Shown here in pieces: positions 12,189-24,900 of a stretch of DNA of 64,000 nt (positions within the stretch are counted from its first letter, which is position 1; each line of letters begins with the position of its first letter). The notes under the pieces were generated by a model that had not been told where the DNA came from, did not search any database, and was given only the letters and a program-made list of their open reading frames with translations. This stretch comes from Triticum aestivum (Eukaryota > Streptophyta > Magnoliopsida > Poales > Poaceae). The stretch is taken from positions 24,804,197 to 24,868,196 of the forward strand of contig NC_057811.1 in the NCBI RefSeq assembly GCF_018294505.1, read 5' to 3'. The position numbers and the translations under genes are program-made.

Positions 12189-12190
<2 letters not shown>
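11641..12190. other. Upstream region of the terpene synthase gene
   Basis: Intergenic sequence upstream of the TATA box. A TTGACC word near 11779 and ACGTG words could be W-box-like or G-box-like sites, but such short motifs occur by chance. No other gene was seen. Confidence 0.3.

Positions 12191-12220
<30 letters not shown>
12191..12220. repeat. (GA)15 microsatellite
   Basis: Uninterrupted GA dinucleotide tract of 30 bp, about 560 bp beyond the terpene synthase TATA box. It lengthens chance open frames on both strands here and is likely to vary in length between accessions. Confidence 0.95.
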
Positions 12221-12223
<3 letters not shown>

Positions 12224-12489
12224 TTGGTCGGTCGACAGGGCAATGGAAAAGTCTACTGATGGGCGAGCTTTTGATCGGCTGTTGCCTAGCTCGCAGCCCG
12301 TCGAGCTCGTTGCCGGAGAACCATATACATGCGTACTACCTAGCTACTGATAGAGAGCGGTCAACAACAACAAAAAACAACCCCCAAACATGTAACATGT
12401 GTGTACACGACTCGTACTGGCAATGCGCGTGTACGTGGAGCTTCCTCGAATTCTTCGTCCAAATTGTCACCAGTGGGGTACTTATGTGA

Positions 12490-12895
12490 ATTAATTATCG
12501 AGTGGAAAACTTTAGTGAAGTAGAAAATGTTGGAGCAAGACCTACATAACCAAGCAATTAGACCATCACCTGAAAAGAAAAGGCAATTAAACAATATATG
12601 AATTATTTTTTCAAAGTTCTCCCGCGTACATAGGGCTAGCAAGGATCCATTTGAAGATGAAATCATTCCGGTGGATCCAAATGCTCCCAGGGACAGAAGG
12701 AATAATCTCCATATTAAAAAGAACACCGAGCACCTGCTTTAAGGTGACAGTATCAAGAAATTCTAAGCCGTGAAGGCTGACATCTGGGCAGAGATATGAC
12801 GTGCAACAGTGAGCAAATAGGCAGCCAAAGAAAAGATGCTCATCTCCGTTTCTAAAACATATAGATTCCAAACAACACAATCATAAGATGAAGCC
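12490..12895 (-). pseudogene. LINE ORF2 C-terminal (zf-RVT) fragment (relic 2)
   Basis: On the minus strand the text FRNGDEHLFFGCLFAHC is the Cys/His pattern of the reverse-transcriptase zinc-binding domain at the end of plant L1-type ORF2 proteins (E-HLFF-C-FA). Further downstream comes IWIHRNDFIFK, the usual IW-HRN--IF motif of the same family. The frame is broken by stops. Only the last part of ORF2 is present and no poly-A end was fixed. The copy at 1190-1425 belongs to the same family. Confidence 0.7.
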
Positions 12896-13259
12896 TTGGG
12901 CAGAGTTACCGTGTTGTTGTACCAACCCCTTACTGGTGCCGCTCCCTAGCGGGCGGCCCAAGAGCAAACCCTAGTCATCGGCCAACCACCCCACCCCACC
13001 CCACCCTCCTCCCCTGGCCACCGCCGGAGGGCTCCTTCACAACAAGCTCGCACGGTATCGGTGCCAGCGGGACTCTTGTCCCTCTTGCAAGGCATTGAGA
13101 TTTGTGCACTTTTTCGAGCTGTCAAAATAAACGCTATAATTTATTTCGCACTAGATTGGTAAAGGTTTATAACACAATGAATATATTTTTCAGACTTTTA
13201 TGAGCAAATTTGTAAAATCAAGTCAGGATAAGTTAATTCTCAATTGACTTAGCCATAGG
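12896..13259. other. No recognisable feature
   Basis: C-rich stretch (CCACCCCACC near 12990) followed by AT-rich DNA leading to the Copia A insertion point. No gene or repeat boundary recognised. Confidence 0.35.
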
Positions 13260-13590
13260 TGTTGAAATATGAGATGGGCCCAGAGCCCATATGACAATTT
13301 CAGATTTAATCTCTAAGGGCCCATGTAGGTGGCATGACAAGGTGGTGGGAAGTTTAGTCCCATACCGCTAGTGGAAGGAGAGTTGGAGTGGTTTTTAAGG
13401 GATTCTCTCCCTCATGCTATTGGAGCTTGAGAAGAAAAGAAGCCCTCGCGCACTCCTCCTCCTCCGCTCGCCGCGCCGCGCCGCGGGTTGCGGGATTGAG
13501 CCGAGCCGAGCTCACTCCTATGCGCTTCTTTTTGCCGGTCAGGAACGGAGAGTCTTTGACAGGTAGGGCCACGATCTATGGGTTCAGCCC
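13260..13590 (+). repeat. Copia A 5' LTR (visible paired part)
   Basis: Matches 18642-19006 apart from a few substitutions and a short variable GC-rich stretch near 13470. Relative to the 3' copy it lacks about 35-40 bp after CCACGATCT. The true LTR end lies somewhere to the right but cannot be fixed because the 3' copy is interrupted. The likely TATA region reads TTTTTAAGG here and TTTATAAGG in the 3' copy. Confidence 0.8.
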
Positions 13591-13857
13591 ACGTCTCTCC
13601 ACGTGCGGCCGCACATATAGCCGCCGCGAAAACATAACGCATCTCCATCTCCGCCTCGAGGCCCACGTCGTTCCTCTGCTGCTGCTGCCGCGGGCGACTC
13701 CATCCCGTTCACCGCGTACACGGTTGACGGGAGAGCAGGCCTCCGAAACCCCGCCTCTCCGGATCCTGTATGGGAGAGGGGCGATTAGGTTTTTGGGTAG
13801 CGACTACGCGACTACTCGCTTCTGTTCATCTACGTCCGCACCACCTTCGTCATCACC

Positions 13858-16800
13858 ATGTCGACCGACGCCGACCGTGCCGCCACTGAGAAGGCCGAGG
13901 CCGACAAGAAGGCCGCTGAGGATGCCGCGGCTGCTGTCACCGCCACTGCCGCCGCGTGGCCGATTGGAGGGTATACATCGCTTATCCCTCTCGTGTTTCT
14001 TTCTGTTGTAGCAGTACTAGCGATATGCGTAGATATTTCTACTATGTGCGTAGTACATACTCTGTTAGATCGTAATCAGTGTGTTATCAATGCTGTCCAT
14101 GTCATGCTCATGATTTATTCATGGATTAATTTAATCGAAAAACTGCCTATTTACTTATCAATCCAAAAACCTAATGTGTGTAGGAGTTTTTCGAATTCTG
14201 GTTTTGCTGCTGCACTGAAACCGTCCCCGTTTACGGGGACGTACTTTAAGCGTTGGCAGACTAAAACCATCTTATGGCTCACGGCCATGAACGTGTTCTG
14301 GGTCGCCGGTGTGACTCCCACAGGAACGATCGCTCCTGAACAGGAGAAGGCGTTCAAGGAGGCCACTGTCGTGTTCCTCGGGGCAGTTCTGAGCGTGATT
14401 GGAGATAAGCTGGTTGACGCATATTTGCATGTGCGGTCTGCCAAGGACTTGTGGGAGGCGCTCGAATCTAAGTTCGGGGCGGCTGATGCAGGGAGCGAGA
14501 TGTATATTATAGAGCAGTTCCACGATTACAAGATGGTTGAAAACCGTCCTGTACTGGAGCAGGCTCATGAGATAATATGCATTGTTAAGGAGCTTGAGCT
14601 TCTTAAGTGCGAGTTACCGGGCAAGTTTGTCGCAGGCTGCATAATCGCTAAGCTCCCCAATTCCTGGAGGAACTTTGCCACCACTCTGAAACATCAGATG
14701 CGTGAATTCTCTGTGGAGGATGTCATTGGCCATCTGAGTGCTGAGCAGAATTCAAGGGCAAAGGACTCGCACGGAAAAGGGATCGAAGGAACTTCTGTGG
14801 CCAATATGTGCATCAGAAGAACTCCAATTCCCACAAGCCCAAGGGAAAGAACGGTGTCCAACAGAATGCCGACTTTAAGAAGAAGGGTAAGAAGACCTTC
14901 AAGAAGAACAAGAAGGATGAGGGCTGCTTTACTTGTGGTTCGGTTGAACATTGGGCCAACAAGTGCCCAAACAAGTACAAGAAGCCAGGGCAGGACTCAT
15001 GGTCTGTCAATATGATTGTGAGCAACAATGAGAGTGGTGCATCTGGGTACGGTAATTTATTTGCTGTATTTTCAGTTTGGCCGTCCACCGATTGGTGGGT
15101 CGACACAGGTGCAGGTGTTCATGTGTGTGCTGACATTTCATTGTTTTCTTCTTACCAGGTCACGGGTCCGTACTGATGGGGAATGGCGCGAGTGCTTCTG
15201 TTCTTGGTGTTGGCACGGTCGATCTGAAGTTTACTTCGGGAAGGATCGTGCAGCTGAAGAACGTGCAGCATGTCCCCGCCATCAAGAAGAACCTCGTTAG
15301 TGGCTCCCTTCTATGTAGAGAAGGGTTTTAGTTGGTATTCGAGTCTAATAAATTAGTTGTTACGAAATATGGACTATTTGTTGGAAAGGGTTATGAATGC
15401 GGAGGCATGTTCCGCCTTTCTCTTGCAGATCTATGTAATAAAGTCGTGAACAATATTCATTTGAGTGTTAATGAATCTGAAGTCTGGCATTCACGTCTTT
15501 GTCACATTAGTTTCGGTGTTATGACGCGGCTAGCAAAATCGAATTCAATCCCGAGTTTCACTTTAGCCAAAGGTTCTAAGTGCCATTCGTGTGTGCAATC
15601 TAAGCAACCTCGCAAGCCTCACAAGGCAGCAGAGGAGAGGCACTTGGCGCCACTGGAACTCATACATTCTGATCTTTGTGAGATGAATGGTGTGTTGACT
15701 AAAGATGGAAAAAATATATTTCATGACTTTGATAGATGATTCCACTAGATATTGCTATGTGTATCTGTTAAATACGAAAGATGAGGCTCTACACTACTTC
15801 AAAATCTATAAGGCAGAAGTTGAGAATCAACTTGAAAAGAAAATTAAACGAGTCCGGTCAGATCGTGGTGGAGAGTACTTCTCGAAAGAGTTTGATGCCT
15901 TTTGTGCGGAACACGGTATTATTCACGAGAGGACGCCTCCCTACTCACCCCAGTCAAACGGGGTTGCCAAGCGGAAAAACCGTACTCTAACTGATTTGGT
16001 TAACGCCATGTTAGATACGTCGGGTTTATCCAAGGCATGGTGGGGGAAGGCTATAATGACATCATGTCATGTCCTGAATAAAGTTCCGACAAAGGATAAC
16101 GAGATCACTCCTTACGAGAAGTGGACCAAGAGAAGGACAACACTCTCGTACTTACGTACTTGGGGCTGCTTGGCGAAAGTTAATGTGCCGATCCCCAAAA
16201 AGCGTAAGCTTGGACCAAAGACTGTGGACTGTGTTAATTTGGGCTACGCTATGAATAGTGTTGGCTATAGATTTCTAGTAGTGAAATCTGAGGTACCTGA
16301 CATGAAGGTCGGTACAATTATGGAGTCTAAAGATGCTACATTCTTTGAGGACATTTTCCCCATGAGAGATGTACAAAGCACTTCTAGACAGGAATCTGAG
16401 GAGACTCCTGAACCTGCCATTTCGATGGAATATTATAATCAAACACATGATGAAAATCCTGAGGAGGATAATGAGGAAACCCTTGGTAGGGGCAAGAGGC
16501 AAAGGACTGTAAAGACCTTTGGTGATGATTTCTTCATATACCTCGTGGAGGATAATCCCACTTCTATTTCAGAAGCGTATGCATCTCCAGAAGCTGACTA
16601 CTGGAAGGATGAGGTCCGTAGCGAGATGGATTCCATCATGGCTAACGGGACTTGGGAGCTTACTGAACGTCCTTATGGTTGCAAACCATTGGGATGCAAG
16701 TGGGTGTTCAAGAAGAAGCTTAGGCCCGACGGTACCATAGAAAAGTATAAGGCTAGGCTTGTGGCCAAGGGCTACGCCCAGAAAGAAGAAGAAGATTTCT

Positions 16801-18098
16801 TCGACACTTATTCACCTGTGGCCAGACTGACCACCATTCGAGTATTACTCTCGTTGGCGGCCTCGCATGGTCTTCTCATTCATCAGATGGATGTTAAGAC
16901 GGCTTTCCTGAACGGAGAGCTAAAGGAGGAAATCTATATGCAACAGCCTGATGGCTTTGTGATAGATGGCCAGGAAGGAAAGGTGTGTAAGTTGGTGAAA
17001 TCTTTGTATGGCCTGAGACAAGCGCCTAAGCAATGGCATGACAAGTTTAATGAAACGTTGACATCTATTGGCTTTGTTGTTAATGAGGCCGACAAATGTG
17101 TATACTATCGCTATGGTGGGGGCGAAGGAGTTATACTGTGTTTGTATGTTGATGACATACTGATAGTTGGAACTAATCTCAAGTTGATCGAGGAGGTTAA
17201 GTCTTTCCTATCTCAGAACTTTGAGATGAAGGACCTTGGAGTGGCTGATGTTATCTTGAACATCAAGCTACTGAGAGATGATGAGGGTGGGATTACACTT
17301 CTGCAATCCCATTATGTTGAGAAGGTGTTGAGTCGCTTTGGATATTCGGACTGCAAACCATCTCAAACACCATATGATTCTAGTGTGTTGATTCGAAAGT
17401 CTAAAGGCACAGCTATAGATCAATTGAGATACTCTCAGATTGTTGGTTCACTCCAGTATCTAGCGAGTGCAACGAGGCCTGACATCGCATTTGCTATTAG
17501 CAAACTGAGCCGATTTGTTTCCAAACCGGGCGATGTACATTGGCGTGCTCTTGAGAGAGTTATGCGCTATCTGAAAGGTACTATGAACTATGGACTTCAC
17601 TATACCGGATACCCATCGGTACTTGAAGGGTATAGTGATGCGAATTGGATCTCTGATGCTGATGAGATGAAGGCCACAACTGGGTATATGTTTACTCTTG
17701 GAGGTGGTGTTGTTTCCTGGAAGTCTTGCAAGCAAACGATCTTAACAAGATCGACAATGGAAGCAGAATTAACAGCATTAGACACATCGGGTGGCGAAGC
17801 GGAATGGCTTTGAGATCTGTTGATGGACTTGCCAGTGGTTGAGAAGCCGGTTCCGGCCATCCTTATGAACTGCGACAATCAAACAGTTATTGTCAAGGTG
17901 AAGAGTTCAAAGGACAACATGAAGTCCAACAAACACATAAGAATGAGATTGAAAGCTGTCAGAAAATTGAGGAACTCCGGAGTGATACTGTTGGATTATA
18001 TTCAAACGGCTAAGAATCTGGCAGATCCCTTTACTAAAGGGCTATCACGTGTTGTGATAGATAGCGCATCAAGGGAGATGGGTATGAGACCCACATGA
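13858..18098 (+). pseudogene. Copia A gag-pol polyprotein, broken
   Basis: Gag starts with an Ala/Lys/Glu-rich leader, then the UBN2-type core (FKRW, TLKHQ-like text). After a frameshift near 14808 a CCHC knuckle follows (CFTCGSVEHWANKCP), then a protease with DTG (VDTGAG). Another shift near 15165 leads to the GAG-pre-integrase HHCC region (H-x4-H, C-x2-C), with an in-frame TAG near 15328. A third shift near 15715 enters integrase. Reverse transcriptase carries YVDDILIVG near 17150 and RNase H follows, interrupted by TGA at 17811-17813. The integrase catalytic Glu position in [10 protein letters not shown] is Lys. At least three frameshifts and two stops make it non-functional. A GT...AG segment at 13971-14183 may be an intron. 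Confidence 0.88.
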
Positions 18099-18641
18099 GT
18101 TGCCATGGTAGTAACCCAACCTATGTGATCGGAGATCCCGTGAAGTAGGACCTAGGAAAACAAGCCAGTAGTGAACTGAGGAGAGTAACTTTACTAACCC
18201 ACTCCGTTGGAGATGCAATACTCTCGAAAACTGTATGGAAGGATGACTACTGTCTTAATGTGTTCCAAGGCTTATATGTATAAGCAAGATGCTATCCTAC
18301 AGAGCGATCTTTGGAGGAACACACCTATATGAGCCCGACTGCTGGTCACAGTCTATGAGATTGGGGTTATCTCTAGCAAGCTCATGAACAGGCCAGGAGT
18401 GTGACTAATATGCTCCACCCGAGGGGTTGGCCTTCGGCAGCCTCGTATCAGTGACACTTGTGGTGAAACTTCTTGACGTCAAACTGACAATTCAAGGCAT
18501 AGTCCATTGTTCAGTTGTGAAGGAGTGTAACTACTTGGTCTAGGTGGAGCTCAACCTTAATCGGTCTCCACGGAGATGCTGGTATATCAAAACAGTGTTT
18601 GGAACAAAGGACAAGTGGGCCCCTGAGATCTGGTAGGGGAT
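18099..18641 (+). other. Copia A 3' untranslated region
   Basis: Non-coding stretch between the end of the polyprotein (18098) and the 3' LTR, ending in the purine-rich tract before 18642. No other feature seen. Confidence 0.6.
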
Positions 18642-19006
18642 TGTTGAAATATGAGATGGGCCTAGAGCCCATATGACAATTTCAGATTTAATCTCTAAGG
18701 GCCCATGTAGGTGGCATGACAAGGTGGTGGGAAGTTTAGTCCCATACCGCTAGTGGAAGGAGAGTTGGAGTGGTTTATAAGGGATTCTCTCCCTCATGCT
18801 ATTGGAGCTTGAGAAGAAAAGAAGCCCTCGCGCACTCCTCCTCCTCCGCTCGCCTCGTCACGACGTGCCGCGGGTTGCAGGATTGAGCTGAGCCGAGCTC
18901 ACTCCTATGCGCTTCTTTTTGCCGGTCAGGAACGGAGAGTCTTTGACAGGTAGGGCCACGATCTGAGACGTCGGATCATGGGCTACCGACTTGGACGTGG
19001 GTTCAG
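18642..19006 (+). repeat. Copia A 3' LTR, left part
   Basis: Second copy of the LTR at 13260. It ends at GGGTTCAG where Angela starts; TTCAG (19002-19006) is the predicted target duplication, whose partner would lie outside the window. Confidence 0.85.
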
Positions 19007-20734
19007 TGAAGGAAATATGCCCTAGAGGCAATAATAAAGTTATTATTTATTTCCTTATACCATGATAAATGTTTATTATTCATGCTAGAATTGTATTAAC
19101 CGGAAACATAATACTTGTGTGAATACATAGACAAATAGAGTGTCACTAGTATGCCTCTACTTGACTAGCTCCTTAATCAAAGATGGTTATGTTTCCTAGC
19201 CATTGACATGGGTTGTCATTTGATTAACGGGGTCACATCATTAGGAGACTGATGTGATTGACTTGACCCATTCCGTTAGCTTAGCACTCGATCGTTTAGT
19301 ATGTTGTTATTGCTTTCTTCATGACTTATACATGTTCCTATGACTATGAGATTATGCAACTCCCGTTTACCGGAGGAACACTTTGTGTGCTACCAAACGT
19401 CACAACGTAACTGGGTGATTATAAAGGTGCTCTATAGGTGTCTCCAAAGGTACTTGTTGGGTTGGCGTATTTTGAGATTAGGATTTGTCACTCCGATTGT
19501 CGGAGAGGTATCTCTGGGCCCACTCGGTAATGCACATCACTTAAAGCCTTGCAAGCATTGCAACTAATGAATTAGTTGTGGGATGATGTATTACGGAACG
19601 AGTAAAGAGACTTGCCGGTAACGAGATTGAACCAGGTATTGAGATATCGACGATCGAATCTCGGGCAAGTAACATACCGATGACAAAGGGAACAACGTAT
19701 GTTGTTATGCGGTCTGACCGATAAAGATCTTCATAGAATATGTGGGAGCCAATATGAGCATCCAGGTTCCGCTATTGGTTATTGGCCGGAGACGTGTCTT
19801 GGTCATGTCTACATAGTTCTCGAACCCGTAGGGTCCGCACGCTTAACGTTTCGATGACAGTTATATTATGAGTTTATATGTTTTGATGTACCGAAGGTTG
19901 TTCGGAGTCCCGGATGTGATCACGGACATGACGAGGAGTCTCGAAATGGTCGAGCCATGAAGATTGATATATTGGATGACTATATTCGGACACCGGAATG
20001 GTTCCGGGGGTTATCGGATATACCGGAGTACCGGGGGGTTACCGGAACCCCCCCGGAGGTTATTGGGCCTCATGGGCCCAATTGGTGGAAGAGGAGAGGC
20101 GGCCAAGGGGCAGCCGTGCGCCCCTCCCCCCAAGTCCGAATTGGACAAGGAGGGGGGGCGACGCCCCCCTTTCCTTTCCCCCTCTCTCCTTCCCTCTCCT
20201 CTCCTAGTCCAACAAGGAAGGGAGGGAGTCCTACTCCCGGTAGGAGTAGGATTCCTCCTGGCGCGCCTCCTCCTGGCCGGCCGCACCTCCCCCCTTGCTC
20301 CTTTATATACGGGGGCAGGGGGCACCCTAGACACAACAATTGATCGTTTGATCTTTTAGCTGTGTGCGGTGCCCCCTCCACCATAGTCCACCTCGATAAT
20401 ACTGTAGCGGTGCTTAGGCGAAGCCCTGCGTCGGTAGAACATCATCATCGTCACCACGCCGTCGTGCTGACAAAACTCTCTCTCAGCACTCGGCTGGATC
20501 AGAGTTCGAGGGACGTCATCAAGCTGATCGTGTGCTGAACTCGGAGGTGCCGTGCGTTCGGTACTTGATCGGTCGGATTATGAAGACGTACGACTACATC
20601 AACCGCGTTGTGCTAACGCTTCCGCTTTCGGTCTACGAGGGTACGTGGACAACACTCTCCCCTCTTGTTGCTATGCATCAACATGATCTTGCGTGTGCGT
20701 AGGAATTTTTTTGAAATTACTACGTTCCCCAACA
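19007..20734 (+). repeat. Angela 5' LTR
   Basis: Complete LTR with TG...CA ends, 1728 bp. The last part has the CTACGTTCCCCAACA end typical of the Angela/BARE group. Open frames inside (19957-20384) overlap on both strands of a GC-rich patch and are not genes. Confidence 0.95.
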
Positions 20735-20735
20735 G

Positions 20736-20747
20736 TGGTATCAGAGC
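20736..20747 (+). other. Angela primer-binding site (tRNA-iMet)
   Basis: TGGTATCAGAGC starts two bases after the LTR end, complementary to the 3' end of initiator tRNA-Met, the standard primer of plant Copia elements. The leader to the gag start at 21970 is non-coding. Confidence 0.93.
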
Positions 20748-21969
20748 CTGGTTTTATGCGTTGATGTTATATGCACGAGTAGAACACAAGTGAGTTGTGG
20801 GCGATATAAGTCATACTGCTTACCAGCATGTCATACTTTGGTTCGGCGGTATTGTTGGATGAAGCGGCCCGGACCGACATTACGCGTACGCTTACGCGAG
20901 ACTGGTTCTACCGACGTGCTTTGCACACAGGTGGCTGGCGGGTGTCAGTTTCTCCAACTTTAGTTGAACCGAGTGTGGCTACGCCCGGTCCTTGCGAAGG
21001 TTAAAACAGCACCAACTTGACAAACTATCGTTGTGGTTTTGATGCGTAGGTAAGAACGGTTCTTGCTAAGCCCGTAACAGCCACGTAAAATTTGCAACAA
21101 CAAAGTAGAGGACGTCTAACTTGTTTTTGCAGGGCATATTGTGATGTGATATGGTCAAGACATGATGCTAAATTTTATTGTATGAGATGATCATGTTTTG
21201 TAACCGAGTTATCGGCAACTGGCAGGAGCCATATGGTTGTCGCTTTATTGTATGCAATGCAATCGCCCTATAATGCTTTACTTTATCACTAAGCGGTAGC
21301 GATAGTCGTAGAAGCATAAGATTGGCGAGACGACAACGATGCTACGATGAAGATCAAGGTGTCGCGTCGGTGACGATGGTGATCATGACGGTGCTTCGGA
21401 GATGGAGATCACAAGCACAAGATGATGATGGCCATATCATATCACTTATATTGATTGCATGTGATGTTTATCTTTTATGCATCTTATCTTGCTTTGATTG
21501 ACGGTAGCATTATAAGATGATCCCTCACTAAATTATCAAAGTATAAGTGTTCTCCCTGAGTATGCACCGTTGCAAAAGTTCTTCGTGCTGAGACACCACG
21601 TGATGATCGGGTGTGATAGGCTCTACGTTCAAATACAACGGGTGCAAAATAGTTGCACACGCGGAATACTCAGGTTAAGCTTGACGAGCCTAGCATATAA
21701 CAGATATGGCCTCGGAACACGGAGACCGAAAGGTCGTGCGTGAATCATATAGTAGATATGATCAACATAGTGATGTTCACCGTTGAAACTACTCCATCTC
21801 ACGTGATGATCGGACATGGTTTAGTTGATATGGATCACGTGATCACTTAGAGGATTAGAGGGATGTCTATCTAAGTGGGAGTTCTTAAGTAATATGATTA
21901 ATTGAACTTAAATTTATCATGAACTTAGTACCTGATAGTATCTTGCTTGTCTATGTTGATTGTAGATAG

Positions 21970-24900
21970 ATGGCCCGTGCTGTTGTTCCGTTGAATTTTA
22001 ATGCGTTCCTTGAGAAAGCAAAGTTGAAAGATGATGGTAGCAATTACACAGACTGGGTCCGTAACTTGAGGATTATCCTCATTGCTGCACAGAAGAATTA
22101 CGTCCTGGAAGCACCGCTGGATGCCAGGCCTGCTGCCGATGCAACTAACGACGTTAAGAACGTCTGGCAGAGCAAAGCTGATGACTACTCGATAGTTCAA
22201 TGTGCCATGCTTTACGGCTTAGAACCGGGACTTCAACGACGTTTTGAATGTCATGGAGCATATGAGATGTTCCAGGAGTTGAAGTTAATATTTCAAGCAA
22301 ATATCCGAATTGAGAGATATGAAGTCTCCAATAAGTTCTACAGCTGCAAGATGGAGGAGAATAGTTCTGTCAGTGAGCATATACTCAAAATGTCTGGGTA
22401 TAATAATCGCTTGATTCAACTGGGAGTTAATCTTCCGGATGATAGCGTCATTGACAGAATTCTCTAATTGCTGCCACCAAGCTACAGGAGCTTCGTGATG
22501 AACTATAACATGCAAGGGATGGATAAGACGATTCCCGAGCTCTTCGCAATGCTAAAGGCCGCGGAGGTAGAAATCAAAAAGGAGCATCAAGTATTGATGG
22601 TCAATAAGACCACCAGTTTCAAGAAAAAGGGCAAAGGGAAGAAGAAGGGGAACTTCAAGAAGAACAGCAAGCAAGTTGCTGTTCAGGCGAAGAAACCCAA
22701 GTCCGGACCTAAGCCTGAGACTGGGTGCTTCTACTGCAAGCAGACTGGTCACTTGAAGCGGAACTGCCCCAAGTATTTGGCGGATAAGAAGGATGACAAG
22801 GTGAACAAAGGTATATGTGATATACATGTTATTGAGGTGTACCTTGCTAATGCTCGCAGTAGCACCTGGGTATTTGATACTGGTTCTGTTGCTAATGTTC
22901 GTAGCTCGAAACAGGGGCTACGGATTAAGCAAAGATTGGCTAAGGACGAGGTGACGATGCACGTGGGAAATGGTTCCAAAATCGATGTAATCGCGGTCGG
23001 CATGCTACCTCTACATCTACCTTCGGGATTAGTTTTAGACCTAAATAATTGTTATTTGGCGCCAGCGTTAAGCATGAACATTATATCTGGATCTTGTTTG
23101 ATGCGAGACGGTTATTCATTTAAATCAGAGAATGATGGTTGTTCTATTTATATGAATAATATCTTTTATGGTCATGCACCCTTGAAGAGTGGTCTATTTT
23201 TGTTGAATCTCGATAGTAGTGATACACATATTCATAGTATTGAAGCGAAAATATGCAGAGTTGATAATGATAGTGCAACTTATTTGTGGCACTGCCGTTT
23301 AGGTGATATCGGTGTAAAGCGCATGAAGAAACTCCGTACTGATGGACTTTTGGAACCACTTGATTATGAATCACTTGGTACTTGCGAACCGTGCCTCATG
23401 GACAAGATGACTAAAACGTCGTTCTCCAGAACTATGGAGAGAGCAATAGATTTGTTGGAAATCATACATACAGATGTATGTGGTCCGATGAATGTTGAGG
23501 CTCGTGGCGGATATCGTTATTTTCTCACCTTCACAGATGATTTAAGCAGACATGGGTATCTCTACTTAATGAAACATAAGTCTGAAACATTTGAAAAGTT
23601 CAAAGAATTTCAGAGTGAAGTTGAAAATCATAGTAACAAGAAAATAAAGTTTCTACGATCTGATCGTGGAGGAGAATATTTGAGTTATGAGTTTGGTCTT
23701 CATTTGAAACAATGCGGAATAGTTTCGCAACTCACGCCACCCGGAACACCACAGCGTAATGGTGTGTCCGAACGTCGTAATCGTACTCTACTAGATATGG
23801 TGCGATCTATGATGTCTCTTACTGATTTACCACTATCATTTTGGGGTTATGCTTTAGAGACGGCCACATTCACGTTAAATAGGGCACCATCAAAATCCAT
23901 TGAGACGACGCCTTATGAACTGTGGTTTGGCAAGAAACCAAAGTTGTCATTTCTTAAAGTTTGGGGCTGCGATGCTTATGTGAAAAAACTTCAACCTGAT
24001 AAGCTCGAACCCAAATCGGAGAAATGTGTCTTCATAGGATACCCAAAGGAGACTGTTGGGTACACCTTCTATCACAAATTCGAAGGCAAGACTTTTGTTG
24101 CTAAATTCGGAATCTTTCTGGAGAAGGAGTTTCTCTCGAAAGAAGTGAGTGGGAGGAAAGTAGAACTTGATGAGGTAATTGTACCTGCTCCCTTAATGGA
24201 AAGTAGTTCATCGCAGAAACCGGTTTCTGCGATGCCTACACCAATTAGTGAGGAAGTTAATGATGATGATCAAGGAACTTCAGATCAAGTTGTTACTGAA
24301 CCTCGTAGGTCAACCAGAGTAAGATCCGCACCAGAGTGGTACGGTAATCCTGTTCTGGAGGTTATGTTACTAGACCATGACGAACCTACGAACTATGAAG
24401 AAGCGATGGTGAGCCCAGATTCCGCAAAATGGCTTGAGGCCATGAAACCTGAGATGGGATCCATGTATGAGAACAAAGTGTGGACTTTGGTTGACTTGCC
24501 CGATGATCGGCAAGCCATTGAGAATAAATGGATCTTCAAGAAGAAGACTGACGCTGACGGTAATGTTACTGTCTATAAAGCTCGACTTGTTGCAAAAGGT
24601 TTTCGACAAGTTCAAGGGATTGACTACGATGAGACCTTCTCACCCGTAGCGATGCTTAAGTCTGTCCGAATCATGTTAGCAATTGCCGCATTTTATGATT
24701 ATGAAATTTGGCAAATGGATGTAAAAACTGCATTCCTGAATGGATTTCTGGAAGAAGAGTTGTATATGATGCAACCGGAAGGTTTTGTCGATCCAAAGGG
24801 AGCTAACAAAGTGTGCAAGCTCCAGCGATCCATTTATGGACTGGTGCAAGCCTCTCGGAGTTGGAATAAACACTTTGATAGTGTGATCAAAGCATTTGGT

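Larger units (their letters stand above)
13260..19006 (+). mobile_element. Copia LTR retrotransposon A, degenerate, cut by Angela
   Basis: Repeated terminal sequence starts TGTTGAAATATGAG at 13260 (5' LTR) and 18642 (3' LTR), and the copies agree closely over more than 300 bp. gag-pol between them is in Copia order (gag, protease, integrase, reverse transcriptase, RNase H). A purine-rich tract (TGGTAGGGGAT) lies just before 18642. The 3' LTR stops at 19006, where an Angela element begins; the 5' copy continues past the matching TTCAG word, so the rest of the 3' LTR must lie beyond the window. No TGGTATCAGAG primer site was found after the 5' LTR, so the LTR end and leader are undefined. Confidence 0.9.

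Noticed and set aside
22465..22467. Programmed stop between Angela gag and pol
   Set aside because: The stop lies inside the gag core, not at a gag-pol border, so a nonsense mutation is simpler.
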